This document shows, in pieces, positions 1-5,529 of a DNA stretch of 5,954 nucleotides. The notes below the pieces were generated by a model, which saw nothing but the letters and a program-made list of their open reading frames with translations, did not search any database and was not told where the DNA came from. The stretch is from NCBI GenBank assembly GCA_004296785.1, contig SCVU01000324.1, positions 1-5,954 on the forward strand. Direction: 5' to 3'. Made by a program: the position numbers and the translations under genes. The stretch's first letter is position 1. Every line of letters begins with the position of its first letter. Origin of the DNA: Planctomycetota bacterium (GTDB taxonomy: Bacteria > Planctomycetota > UBA1135 > GCA-002686595).

Positions 1-1403
1 CACAAATCGCGGTCGACGATGCGCCGCGGCGACGAGCCGATCCCGAGGAAGTCGCCGACCGCCTTCGCGTCGCTCTCCAGCGCCGCGAACTTGGCCTCGC
101 GCGCGGCGAGGAACGCGCGCGCGTCGTGCTCCGGCGCCGGCGTGAACACCTGCAGCCGCGCGAGCTCGCCGTACACGAGCCACGCGGTGCGCGCCGCGCC
201 GCGCGGCGTGAAGTGCACGTAGTCGTAGAAGTCGCCGAAGCCGACCATCCCGTGCTCGTCGAGCGCGGCGAGCTCGCGCGGCGTGTCGACGAAGCCCACG
301 CCGGTCGCGCGCGCGGCGGCCAGCGCGCCTTCGTTCATCTCGTCGCGACAGCGGCGCAGGTGCGGATCGCCGTTCAGCGACGCGCGGTACTGGGCGACGG
401 CCTCCGGCCACTCGCCCAGGCGCCGGTGCACCTCGCCCATTCGCCAGTGCGTGAGGTAGCGCTCGCGCTCGGATGCGCTCGCGAGCTCCGCGCGCAGCGC
501 ACCGAGCGCGTGACGCAGCCCGGCCTCGCCGCTCGCGCCGCCGCAGTACGCCTCGATCCACTCGGCCGGCGGATCGGTGCGGCCGAGCCACTCCCAATTG
601 ACCGCGACGGCCGCGATCACGCACGGGACCTTGGCGGCCGCGCAGCAGGCGGCCATCGCGCGCAGGTTCTCCGCATGGCGCGCGACGAGCTCGGCGCGCT
701 CGATTGCGTCGACGCCGACGAACTCGATCATGCGCGCCTCGCTGACGCGCTGGTCGTTGTCGGCGACGTCGGAGGTCGAGACGTTCGGCACGCGCGACGG
801 CGGACGCGCCAGTCCGCGCAGCGCGCCGTAGATGTGCGAGCGCGACAGCGCGCGCAGCACCTTCTCGCCGCCGCTCGCGATGTGGTCCGCGTACTTCTCG
901 GCGTGGATCTCGAGGAACTCGTTGTTGCCGCAGTAGATGACGACGGCGTCGGGCGCGTAGTGCTCGACCGCTTCCTCGACGAGGCGGCGCACCTGCTTCG
1001 ACGGCAGCGCGACGATGCCGAGGTTGATCACCTCGAGCACGCGGTCGGGGCAGGCCGCGCACAGCTGGCGCTCGAGCTCGCGCACGACCGTCACGTTCGG
1101 GCTGAAGCCGAGCCCCGAGATCGCAGACTCGCCGAACACGAGCACGCGCAGCGCATTCGCCGGCTTCTGCGGCGCGATCCACTGGTACGGCAGGCGCGGA
1201 TCGGCGGTTGCGAGCACTTCGCGCCCGTACGCGAGCTTGGCGGGCCGGAACGTCGGCTGGAAGATCTGCTGGTACTTCAGCCGCGAGTCGCGCGCCGGAT
1301 CGAAACCGCCGACGCCGGCGACGCGCAGCCCGAGCTCGACGAGCAGCACCATCGCAACCGCGACGCCGAGCGTCGCGAGCATCATCAGGAGTTTCTTGCG
1401 CAC
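1..1403 (-). CDS. SGNH/GDSL hydrolase with embedded TPR-like segment, membrane-anchored; C-terminus cut by window edge
   Basis: The minus strand reads open for 467 codons from a GTG at 1403 to the left edge with no stop, so the C-terminus is missing. Residues 5-22 form a hydrophobic signal-anchor after Arg-Lys-Lys, followed by LVE at 21-23 and RVAG at 27-30. SGNH blocks are visible: FGES at 90-93 (Ser93 nucleophile; Glu replaces the usual Asp), NLG at 127-129, CGNNEF at 158-163 (GxNE instead of GxND, Asn161), and D394-Y-V-H397 as the catalytic Asp/His block. Between blocks III and V, about residues 316-349 read like a TPR helix pair (WRMGEVHRRLGEWPEAVAQY). This matches the bacterial SGNH family with a GxNEF block and embedded TPRs. 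Expected activity is an esterase or acyltransferase on the outer face of the membrane; the substrate is unknown. A second GTG lies at 1406, but 1403 gives better Shine-Dalgarno spacing and aligns the anchor with the divergent SGNH gene. It probably forms an operon with the small gene upstream. Confidence 0.85.
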   Translation of the reverse strand, partial: MRKKLLMMLATLGVAVAMVLLVELGLRVAGVGGFDPARDSRLKYQQIFQPTFRPAKLAYGREVLATADPRLPYQWIAPQKPANALRVLVFGESAISGLGFSPNVTVVRELERQLCAACPDRVLEVINLGIVALPSKQVRRLVEEAVEHYAPDAVVIYCGNNEFLEIHAEKYADHIASGGEKVLRALSRSHIYGALRGLARPPSRVPNVSTSDVADNDQRVSEARMIEFVGVDAIERAELVARHAENLRAMAACCAAAKVPCVIAAVAVNWEWLGRTDPPAEWIEAYCGGASGEAGLRHALGALRAELASASERERYLTHWRMGEVHRRLGEWPEAVAQYRASLNGDPHLRRCRDEMNEGALAAARATGVGFVDTPRELAALDEHGMVGFGDFYDYVHFTPRGAARTAWLVYGELARLQVFTPAPEHDARAFLAAREAKFAALESDAKAVGDFLGIGSSPRRIVDRDL

Positions 1404-1408
1404 CACGG

Positions 1409-1414
1409 CTCCCC
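1409..1414 (-). promoter_or_regulatory. Ribosome binding site of the minus-strand SGNH gene (decides start)
   Basis: The minus strand reads GGGGAG, then CC, GTG, GTG. The spacing is 2 nt to the first GTG (1406) and 5 nt to the second (1403). The second is the more workable start. Confidence 0.6.
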
Positions 1415-1426
1415 GACCGCTGATCG

Positions 1427-1588
1427 TTAGTTCATGCCTTCGTACTGAAACGGCAGCGAACCCGGGTCACCCGACAGCCACATGAAGATCGCCAGACCGG
1501 CGACGATCGCGCAGAACATCAGGATCACCAGCCACACGAAACGCTTGAACTCGCCAGTGCCCCCTCCGGGACTCGCGGATCGGCTCAT
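1427..1588 (-). CDS. Small single-pass membrane protein, 53 residues, unknown function
   Basis: A complete short gene runs from ATG at 1588 to TAA at 1427-1429. The frame has a TAG three codons upstream of the ATG, which fixes the 5' limit. The product starts with a flexible Ser/Gly/Pro-rich segment (residues 2-12), then E-F-K-R-F (13-17). A strongly hydrophobic helix follows at about 18-38 (VWLVILMFCAIVAGLAIFMW), then a short tail, SGDPGSLPFQYEGMN (39-53). Positive charges before the helix suggest an N-in, C-out topology. The SGNH gene follows after 23 nt on the same strand, so the two are probably co-transcribed. Small one-helix proteins such as DUF5989 are, as I recall, found beside SGNH hydrolases in carbamoyltransferase/SxtJ clusters. 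The tail here only loosely resembles that family, so I do not assign it. It may be a membrane partner of the hydrolase. No Shine-Dalgarno sequence precedes the ATG. Confidence 0.72.
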   Translation of the reverse strand: MSRSASPGGGTGEFKRFVWLVILMFCAIVAGLAIFMWLSGDPGSLPFQYEGMN

Positions 1589-1595
1589 GAGCGTC

Positions 1596-1603
1596 TAACT
1601 TTA
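1596..1603 (+). promoter_or_regulatory. Candidate -10 element for the plus-strand operon, overlapping the minus-strand -10
   Basis: The 8-mer TAACTTTA contains TAACTT on the plus strand and TAAAGT on the minus strand. Both fit the TAnnnT core of a -10 box. It is the most AT-rich spot in the 57-bp divergent gap. No convincing -35 hexamer lies upstream on the plus strand. A plus-strand start would fall near 1608, which is where the short leader ORF begins. Confidence 0.3.
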
Positions 1604-1627
1604 CCGCATGTCGAGGAGAGCGGGCAA
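1598..1627 (-). promoter_or_regulatory. Candidate sigma70-type promoter for the small membrane gene and SGNH gene
   Basis: On the minus strand TTGCCC (1627-1622) and TAAAGT (1603-1598) are separated by 18 nt. Each hexamer matches the sigma70 consensus at 4 of 6 positions. The expected transcription start is near 1591, only a few nt before the ATG at 1588. That would make the transcript leaderless or nearly so, consistent with the absence of a Shine-Dalgarno sequence. This is a prediction from pattern only. Confidence 0.4.
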
Positions 1628-1649
1628 CGCGGGCGCACACCCCCGATGA
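1608..1649 (+). other. Possible 13-codon leader ORF ending over the SGNH start codon
   Basis: ATG at 1608 opens a frame encoding MSRRAGNAGAHPR and ends at TGA 1647-1649, which overlaps the ATG of the SGNH gene (1646) as ATGA. It is the only start codon between the candidate promoter and the gene. The SGNH gene has no Shine-Dalgarno sequence at a useful distance: the nearest GGAG, at 1615-1618, is 27 nt away. Translational coupling from this short frame would explain how the gene is initiated. The frame is short enough to be chance. Confidence 0.3.
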
Positions 1650-2758
1650 AGCGCGTGCTGAAGGCGATTGCAAAGGTGGCGGGAGCGCTGCTGCTCGCGC
1701 TGCTGCTCGTCGAGGTCGCGATGCGCGTCGCCGGCCTGCGGCTCCCGCCGCGCGGGCCGAACAACTTCTTGCCGCTCCTCGAAGACGTTCCCGACGCGGC
1801 GGCGCCCGGGCTCGAGAAGGCGCTGATCCCCAACGCGCAGGGCGAGGTCGTCTACCCGGGCAAGACGTCGGCCGAGGACCGCACGCTCCTCTACCGCGTG
1901 AATCCGCAGGGTTTCCGCGACCGCGAGTACCCGCAGGCGAAGCCGGACGGCGCGCTGCGCGTCGCCGTGCTCGGCGACTCGGTCACGTACGGCACGGGCG
2001 TGGATCTCAAGGACACGCTGCCGAAGCAGCTCGAGCGCGAGCTGCACGAGCTGTGCGCCGGGCGCCGCGTCGAGGTGTTGAACTTCGGCGTGTACGCGTA
2101 CAACCCGCGCCAGGAAGTCGCGCTGCTCGAGTATCGCGCGCTGGCCTTCGATCCCGACATCGTGCTGCTCGTCGCGACGGTCACCGATGCGTCGGGCTGG
2201 GGCGTGCAGGAGAAGGATGCCGAGCCGGTCTGGCAGGCGCGCTGGATCCGGCGCTTCGGACTGACGAGCGGCGTGTGGTCCGGCGGCGATCTCGAGAAGG
2301 CGAGCTGGCAGATCCGCGCGATGAACGGGTTGCGCAGTACCTCGGTGCTCGCCGACTTCGTCGCGAATCGAGCCTACGTCGGCCTGCGCTCGGGGATGCT
2401 CGAGCAGGGCTACAACCGCGACTGGGTCGACGGCGCGCCCGGACGGCCGATGGTGCACGCGGCGCTCAAGCGCTTGAAGCGCCTCGCCGTCGAGCGCGGC
2501 TTCGACGTGCGCGTGCTGATGTATCCGACGCTGACGAAGCTCGGCGCCGACTACCCGTACCGGTTTCCGAGCGAGGTGCTCGGCAAGGAGTGCGGCGAGC
2601 TCGGGCTCGCGTTCGTCGACCTGCTGCCGGCGCTGCTGGGGCGCGACGCGCAGTCGCTGCAGGCGCACGCGCACGATCGGCATCCGAACGCGGCGTGCCA
2701 CGGGCTCGTCGCGAAGTGGCTGGCGCGCGAGCTGCGCGCGCTGTGGTGCGGTGGCTGA
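1646..2758 (+). CDS. Membrane-anchored SGNH/GDSL-family hydrolase
   Basis: This is a 370-residue protein with a basic N-terminus (MKR..K..K) and a hydrophobic signal-anchor at about 10-26. LVE at 21-23 and RVAG at 27-30 follow, in the same register as the divergent SGNH gene. The region before the catalytic domain has NPQGFRD (86-92), common in bacterial SGNH proteins of this type. Block I is LGDSVTYGTGV with Gly110-Asp111-Ser112, Ser112 being the nucleophile. Block II is NFG at 146-148. Block V is D344-R-H346-P-N, the catalytic Asp and His. At block III the usual GxND is replaced by ATVTD (177-181), so the oxyanion-hole Asn is not evident. The likely role is ester hydrolysis or acyl transfer on an extracytoplasmic substrate, perhaps a surface polysaccharide. 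The ATG at 1646 is preferred because no other in-frame start exists upstream and the Lys/Arg n-region follows it. It is first gene of the operon with the TPR and propeller genes. Confidence 0.88.
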   Translation: MKRVLKAIAKVAGALLLALLLVEVAMRVAGLRLPPRGPNNFLPLLEDVPDAAAPGLEKALIPNAQGEVVYPGKTSAEDRTLLYRVNPQGFRDREYPQAKPDGALRVAVLGDSVTYGTGVDLKDTLPKQLERELHELCAGRRVEVLNFGVYAYNPRQEVALLEYRALAFDPDIVLLVATVTDASGWGVQEKDAEPVWQARWIRRFGLTSGVWSGGDLEKASWQIRAMNGLRSTSVLADFVANRAYVGLRSGMLEQGYNRDWVDGAPGRPMVHAALKRLKRLAVERGFDVRVLMYPTLTKLGADYPYRFPSEVLGKECGELGLAFVDLLPALLGRDAQSLQAHAHDRHPNAACHGLVAKWLARELRALWCGG

Positions 2759-2773
2759 GCGGGCGCGCTGATT

Positions 2774-2777
2774 AGGA
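2774..2777 (+). promoter_or_regulatory. Ribosome binding site of the TPR gene
   Basis: AGGA lies 7 nt before the ATG at 2785. A second purine run, GGGGAG, abuts the ATG directly and is too close to serve. The 26-nt gap after the SGNH stop holds no hairpin, supporting one transcript. Confidence 0.6.
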
Positions 2778-2784
2778 TGGGGAG

Positions 2785-3846
2785 ATGATCGCCGCTCTCC
2801 TGCTCGCGCTCGCGCAGTCGCCCGCACAGGCGCCTGCGCCGACGCCCGCCGAGCTGTGGAACGCCGGCCGGCGCGCCGAGGCGATCGCGCGGCTCGATGC
2901 CGGCCTCGCGGCGAGCCGCGATCCCGCCGCCGATCGCGTGCAGCTCGCGCGCTGGGAGCTCGAGCTCACGCGCTACGAAGCGGGGCTCAAGCACCTCGAA
3001 GGGCTCGGCCCCGAATGGAACAAGCTGCGCGGCGAGCTGAACTACCGCGCGCACCACTACGAGCCCGCGCTCGCGCTGCTCGACCCCGCCGATCGCGAGC
3101 ACTGCCTGTGGATCGTCGACGCGCTCGAGGCGCTCGAGCGCTTCGACGAGGCCGACGCCGCGCTCGAGCGCGCCGCCGCGCTGCGCGGCGCGGACGACGC
3201 GCGCGTGCAGTCGCAGCGCGGGCGCGCGTACGCGCGCGACGGGCGCTGGAAGGAAGCGCTGCCGTGCTTCGAGAAGGCGCACGCGGCCGACGCGCTCGAC
3301 GCGCAGGCGCTGTTCGGCCTCGGGCAGGCGCTCGTGCGCACCGGCGAGGAGCCGCGCGGCCTGCAGTTGCTCGACAGCCACAGCAAGCTGCTGCCGCTGC
3401 TCGATCGCCTGCAGTTCGCGCAGCAGGGACTCGCGCTCGAGCCGCTGTCGGCGCCGAACCACGCGGCGATCGGCGACGTCGAGCGCGACCTCGCGCGCCT
3501 CGTGCCGGCCCGCCGCGAGCGCGCGGCCGCCGCGTACGAGCGCGCGCTCGAGCTCGCGCCGAACGAGCAGCTCGTGCCGATCGCGCTGCGCGCCGCGCGC
3601 TGCTACGACGAGGACTTCCGCGAGCCCGAGCGCGCGGTCGCGTTGCTCGTGAACTGCGAGCGGCGCGTCGCGGATCCGCGCCTCGCGGTGCGCGCCGGCG
3701 ATCTGCTCGCGAAGGCCGGGCGCCGCGACGACGCGCTCGCCGCGTATCGCCGCGGCCTCGCGCTGCGGCCCAACGACGCGCAGATCCGCGCGCGGCTCGC
3801 GAAGCTCGAATCCGCGGCCTCGCAGCCGACCGGAGGCGGTCGATGA
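2785..3846 (+). CDS. Exported tetratricopeptide-repeat protein
   Basis: This 353-residue protein is built mostly of TPR helices. The clearest units are residues 22-45 (AELWNAGRRAEAIARLDAGL), 107-132, 139-172 (RGRAYARDGRWKEALPCFEKA), 224-260 (ending YERALELAPN), 263-295 and 299-331 (GDLLAKAGRRDDALAAYRRG, then LRPN). Several have the Gly/Ala/Pro positions expected of TPRs; those at 46-105 and 190-222 are degenerate. The N-terminus is a short hydrophobic leader, IAALLLALAQ, followed by an Ala/Pro-rich linker to about 20. It has no basic residue, but ALA at 8-10 would suit signal peptidase I, leaving Gln at the new N-terminus. TPRs are protein-binding scaffolds. The stop overlaps the next gene's start by 4 nt (ATGA), so its product is probably made together with, and may bind, the CRTAC1-type propeller. 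No catalytic motif is seen. The C-terminal tail (342-353) is probably disordered. Confidence 0.85.
   Translation: MIAALLLALAQSPAQAPAPTPAELWNAGRRAEAIARLDAGLAASRDPAADRVQLARWELELTRYEAGLKHLEGLGPEWNKLRGELNYRAHHYEPALALLDPADREHCLWIVDALEALERFDEADAALERAAALRGADDARVQSQRGRAYARDGRWKEALPCFEKAHAADALDAQALFGLGQALVRTGEEPRGLQLLDSHSKLLPLLDRLQFAQQGLALEPLSAPNHAAIGDVERDLARLVPARRERAAAAYERALELAPNEQLVPIALRAARCYDEDFREPERAVALLVNCERRVADPRLAVRAGDLLAKAGRRDDALAAYRRGLALRPNDAQIRARLAKLESAASQPTGGGR
3832..3836 (+). promoter_or_regulatory. Strong ribosome binding site of the CRTAC1-family gene (decides start)
   Basis: GGAGG lies 6 nt upstream of the ATG at 3843, inside the last codons of the TPR gene. It fixes the start at 3843, although the frame stays open far upstream to 2856. 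Confidence 0.8.
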
Positions 3847-5525
3847 GCCTCGCCTGGCTCGCGCTCGCGCTGGCGCAGCAACCCGCGCCCGCCGCCGCGC
3901 CCAAGCCGTGGTTCCGCGAGGTCACGGCCGAGTGGGGCCTCGAGTTCCGCCACTGGAACGGCGCGACGAGCGACAAGCACCTGCCCGAGACGATGGGCGG
4001 TGCCGCGGTGATCTTCGACGCCGACGCGGACGGTGACCACGACGTCTACTGCGTGCAGAGCGGCCCGCTGCCGATCGGCGCGCTCGTCGCGCGCACACGC
4101 GATCTGCCGGGCAATCAGCTCTTCGTCAGCTCGGTCGCCGGCCCCGCGCGCGCCGGCGGCGCGGCGCTGTTCCGCGACGTCAGCGCCGCGAGCGGCGCCG
4201 ACGACCGCGGCTACGGACAGGGCGCGGCGGCCGGCGATCTCGACGGCGACGGCCTGCCGGAGCTGTACGTAGCGAACCTCGGCCCCGACGCGCTGCTCAA
4301 GAACCTCGGCGGCGCGAAGTTCGAGGAGCGCATCGGAGCGAGCGGCATCGCGGGCACGCACTGGAAGTCGGCGGTGCTCTTGTTCGACCTCGAGAACGAC
4401 GGCGATCTCGACGTGTGGGTGTGCGGCTACCTGAAGGCCGATCTCGCTGCGCCGCCGTACTGCGGGCGCCGCGAGCCCGGCATGCGGATGTACTGCCACC
4501 CGGATCAGTACCCGCCCGAGCAGGACAGGCTGTGGCGCAACGACGGCGGCCTGAAGTTCTCCGACGCGACCGCGAGCGCGGGCATCGACGGCCATCCGGG
4601 CAAGGCGCTCGGCGCGATCGCCGGCGACTGGGACGGCGACGGCGACCTCGACGTGTACGTCGCGCACGACTCGGTCGAGAACAAGTACTGGCTCAACGCG
4701 GGCGGCGGTCGCTTCGAGGATCGCACCGCGCGCTCGGGGACCGGCGTCGACGGCAGCGGCTCGACCGAGGCGAGCATGGGCGTCGCGAGCGGCGACTACG
4801 ACGGCGACCTCGACCTCGATCTCGTCGTGACGAACTTCGACGAGGAGTCGGACACGCTCTACCGCAACGACGGCAACGGGCTCTACGCGGACGCGACGCT
4901 GCGCGCCGGCATCGAGGGGCCGAGCCGCGGGCCGGTCGGGTTCGGCATCGTGTGGGAGGACTTCGACCTCGACCTCGATCTCGATCTGTTCGTCGCCAAC
5001 GGGCACATCATCGACAACATCGAGAAGTACCAGGATTCGAAGACCTATCGGCAGCAGCCGAACTTCTTCGAGCAGCACGCGCGCGGGCGCTACCGGGTGC
5101 TCGGGCCCGAGCTGTTCCCGCTCGCGCGCGAGCCGCTCGCCGGGCGCGGCGCGTACGCGGGCGATCTCGACGGCGACGGGCGGCCGGATCTTTTGATCCT
5201 GCAGTGCGGCGATCGGCTGCGCGCGCTGCGCAACGAGGGAACGAGCGGCGCGCTCGTCGTGCGCGGGCTTGCGCGCGGCACGCAGGTCGTCGCGACGTAC
5301 GCGTCGGGCAAGCAAGTGCTGCGCGAGGCGACCGCGCAGCCGTCGTACTACGGGCAGTGCGCGGAGGAGCTCGTGCTCGCGGTGCCGGGCGAGGAGCGCG
5401 TGAAGAGCCTCGAGCTGCGCTTGCTCGGCGGCGCGCGACAGACGCTCGGATTCGAGCCGCCGCAGGGCGCCGCGCACCTGCGCGTTGTGCGCGACGCGAA
5501 GGGAACTTACGTCGTCGCGCGCTGA
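3843..5525 (+). CDS. CRTAC1-family secreted protein: FG-GAP/VCBS beta-propeller with C-terminal ASPIC/UnbV domain
   Basis: The 560-residue protein starts at an ATG overlapping the TPR stop. The leader SLAWLALALAQ is followed by a Pro/Ala linker (13-22). From 24 the CRTAC1 opening appears: FREVTAEWGLEFRHWNG, then LPETMGG (47-53). Seven acidic calcium-type loops mark the propeller blades: 59-67, 132-140, 182-190, 262-270, 318-326, 373-381 and 441-449. Most follow DxDGDG or DxDxDGD, and each is followed by a hydrophobic strand such as VYVA. The family-typical insert YCGRREPGMRMYCHPDQYPP (206-225), with Cys207 and Cys218, precedes LWRNDGG. NGHIIDN (386-392) is also typical. Residues about 470-535 (GTQVVATYASGKQVLREA, then SYYGQ) fit the ASPIC/UnbV domain. 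Such proteins are exported, calcium-stabilised and probably bind proteins or glycans; no enzyme activity is established for this type. The length is normal for the family. Blade six's loop lacks its glycine. It is the last gene of the operon. Confidence 0.9.
   Translation: MSLAWLALALAQQPAPAAAPKPWFREVTAEWGLEFRHWNGATSDKHLPETMGGAAVIFDADADGDHDVYCVQSGPLPIGALVARTRDLPGNQLFVSSVAGPARAGGAALFRDVSAASGADDRGYGQGAAAGDLDGDGLPELYVANLGPDALLKNLGGAKFEERIGASGIAGTHWKSAVLLFDLENDGDLDVWVCGYLKADLAAPPYCGRREPGMRMYCHPDQYPPEQDRLWRNDGGLKFSDATASAGIDGHPGKALGAIAGDWDGDGDLDVYVAHDSVENKYWLNAGGGRFEDRTARSGTGVDGSGSTEASMGVASGDYDGDLDLDLVVTNFDEESDTLYRNDGNGLYADATLRAGIEGPSRGPVGFGIVWEDFDLDLDLDLFVANGHIIDNIEKYQDSKTYRQQPNFFEQHARGRYRVLGPELFPLAREPLAGRGAYAGDLDGDGRPDLLILQCGDRLRALRNEGTSGALVVRGLARGTQVVATYASGKQVLREATAQPSYYGQCAEELVLAVPGEERVKSLELRLLGGARQTLGFEPPQGAAHLRVVRDAKGTYVVAR
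4959..4988 (+). repeat. Five-unit hexanucleotide tandem repeat inside the propeller gene
   Basis: Five consecutive six-base units read GACTTC, GACCTC, GACCTC, GATCTC, GATCTG and encode alternating Asp-Phe/Leu (residues 373-382). The repeat forms the calcium-loop region of the sixth propeller blade. It may have expanded by slippage, then diverged at the third codon positions. Confidence 0.6.
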
Positions 5526-5529
5526 CCCG

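Noticed and set aside
126..1430. 434-codon plus-strand open frame opposite the minus-strand SGNH gene
   Set aside because: The product is Arg/Ala/Val-rich low-complexity sequence with no domain. The opposite strand encodes a full set of SGNH motifs. Long antisense frames are expected at this GC content.
1427..1588. Firm assignment of the small membrane protein to DUF5989
   Set aside because: Size, single helix and SGNH neighbour fit, but the tail matches only loosely from memory, and no carbamoyltransferase or SxtJ gene is in the window.
1612..1620. GAGGAGAG as the ribosome binding site of the plus-strand SGNH gene
   Set aside because: It is 26-27 nt from the ATG at 1646, and no in-frame start codon lies closer.
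1601..2827. 408-codon minus-strand frame opposite the second SGNH gene, and a similar one at 2551-3462
   Set aside because: Both are composition-driven Arg/Ala-rich frames opposite well-supported genes. Neither has a Shine-Dalgarno sequence, domain or sensible start.
2856..3842. N-terminal extension of the CRTAC1 gene by 329 codons in the same frame
   Set aside because: The extension is almost pure Arg/Ala and overlaps the TPR gene in another frame. The ATG at 3843 has GGAGG at 6 nt and is followed by an export leader.
3603..5477. 624-codon minus-strand open frame opposite the TPR and CRTAC1 genes
   Set aside because: It is rich in Arg, Ala, Val and Glu with no motif, and mirrors the well-supported calcium-loop coding frame. 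It is a GC-driven shadow.
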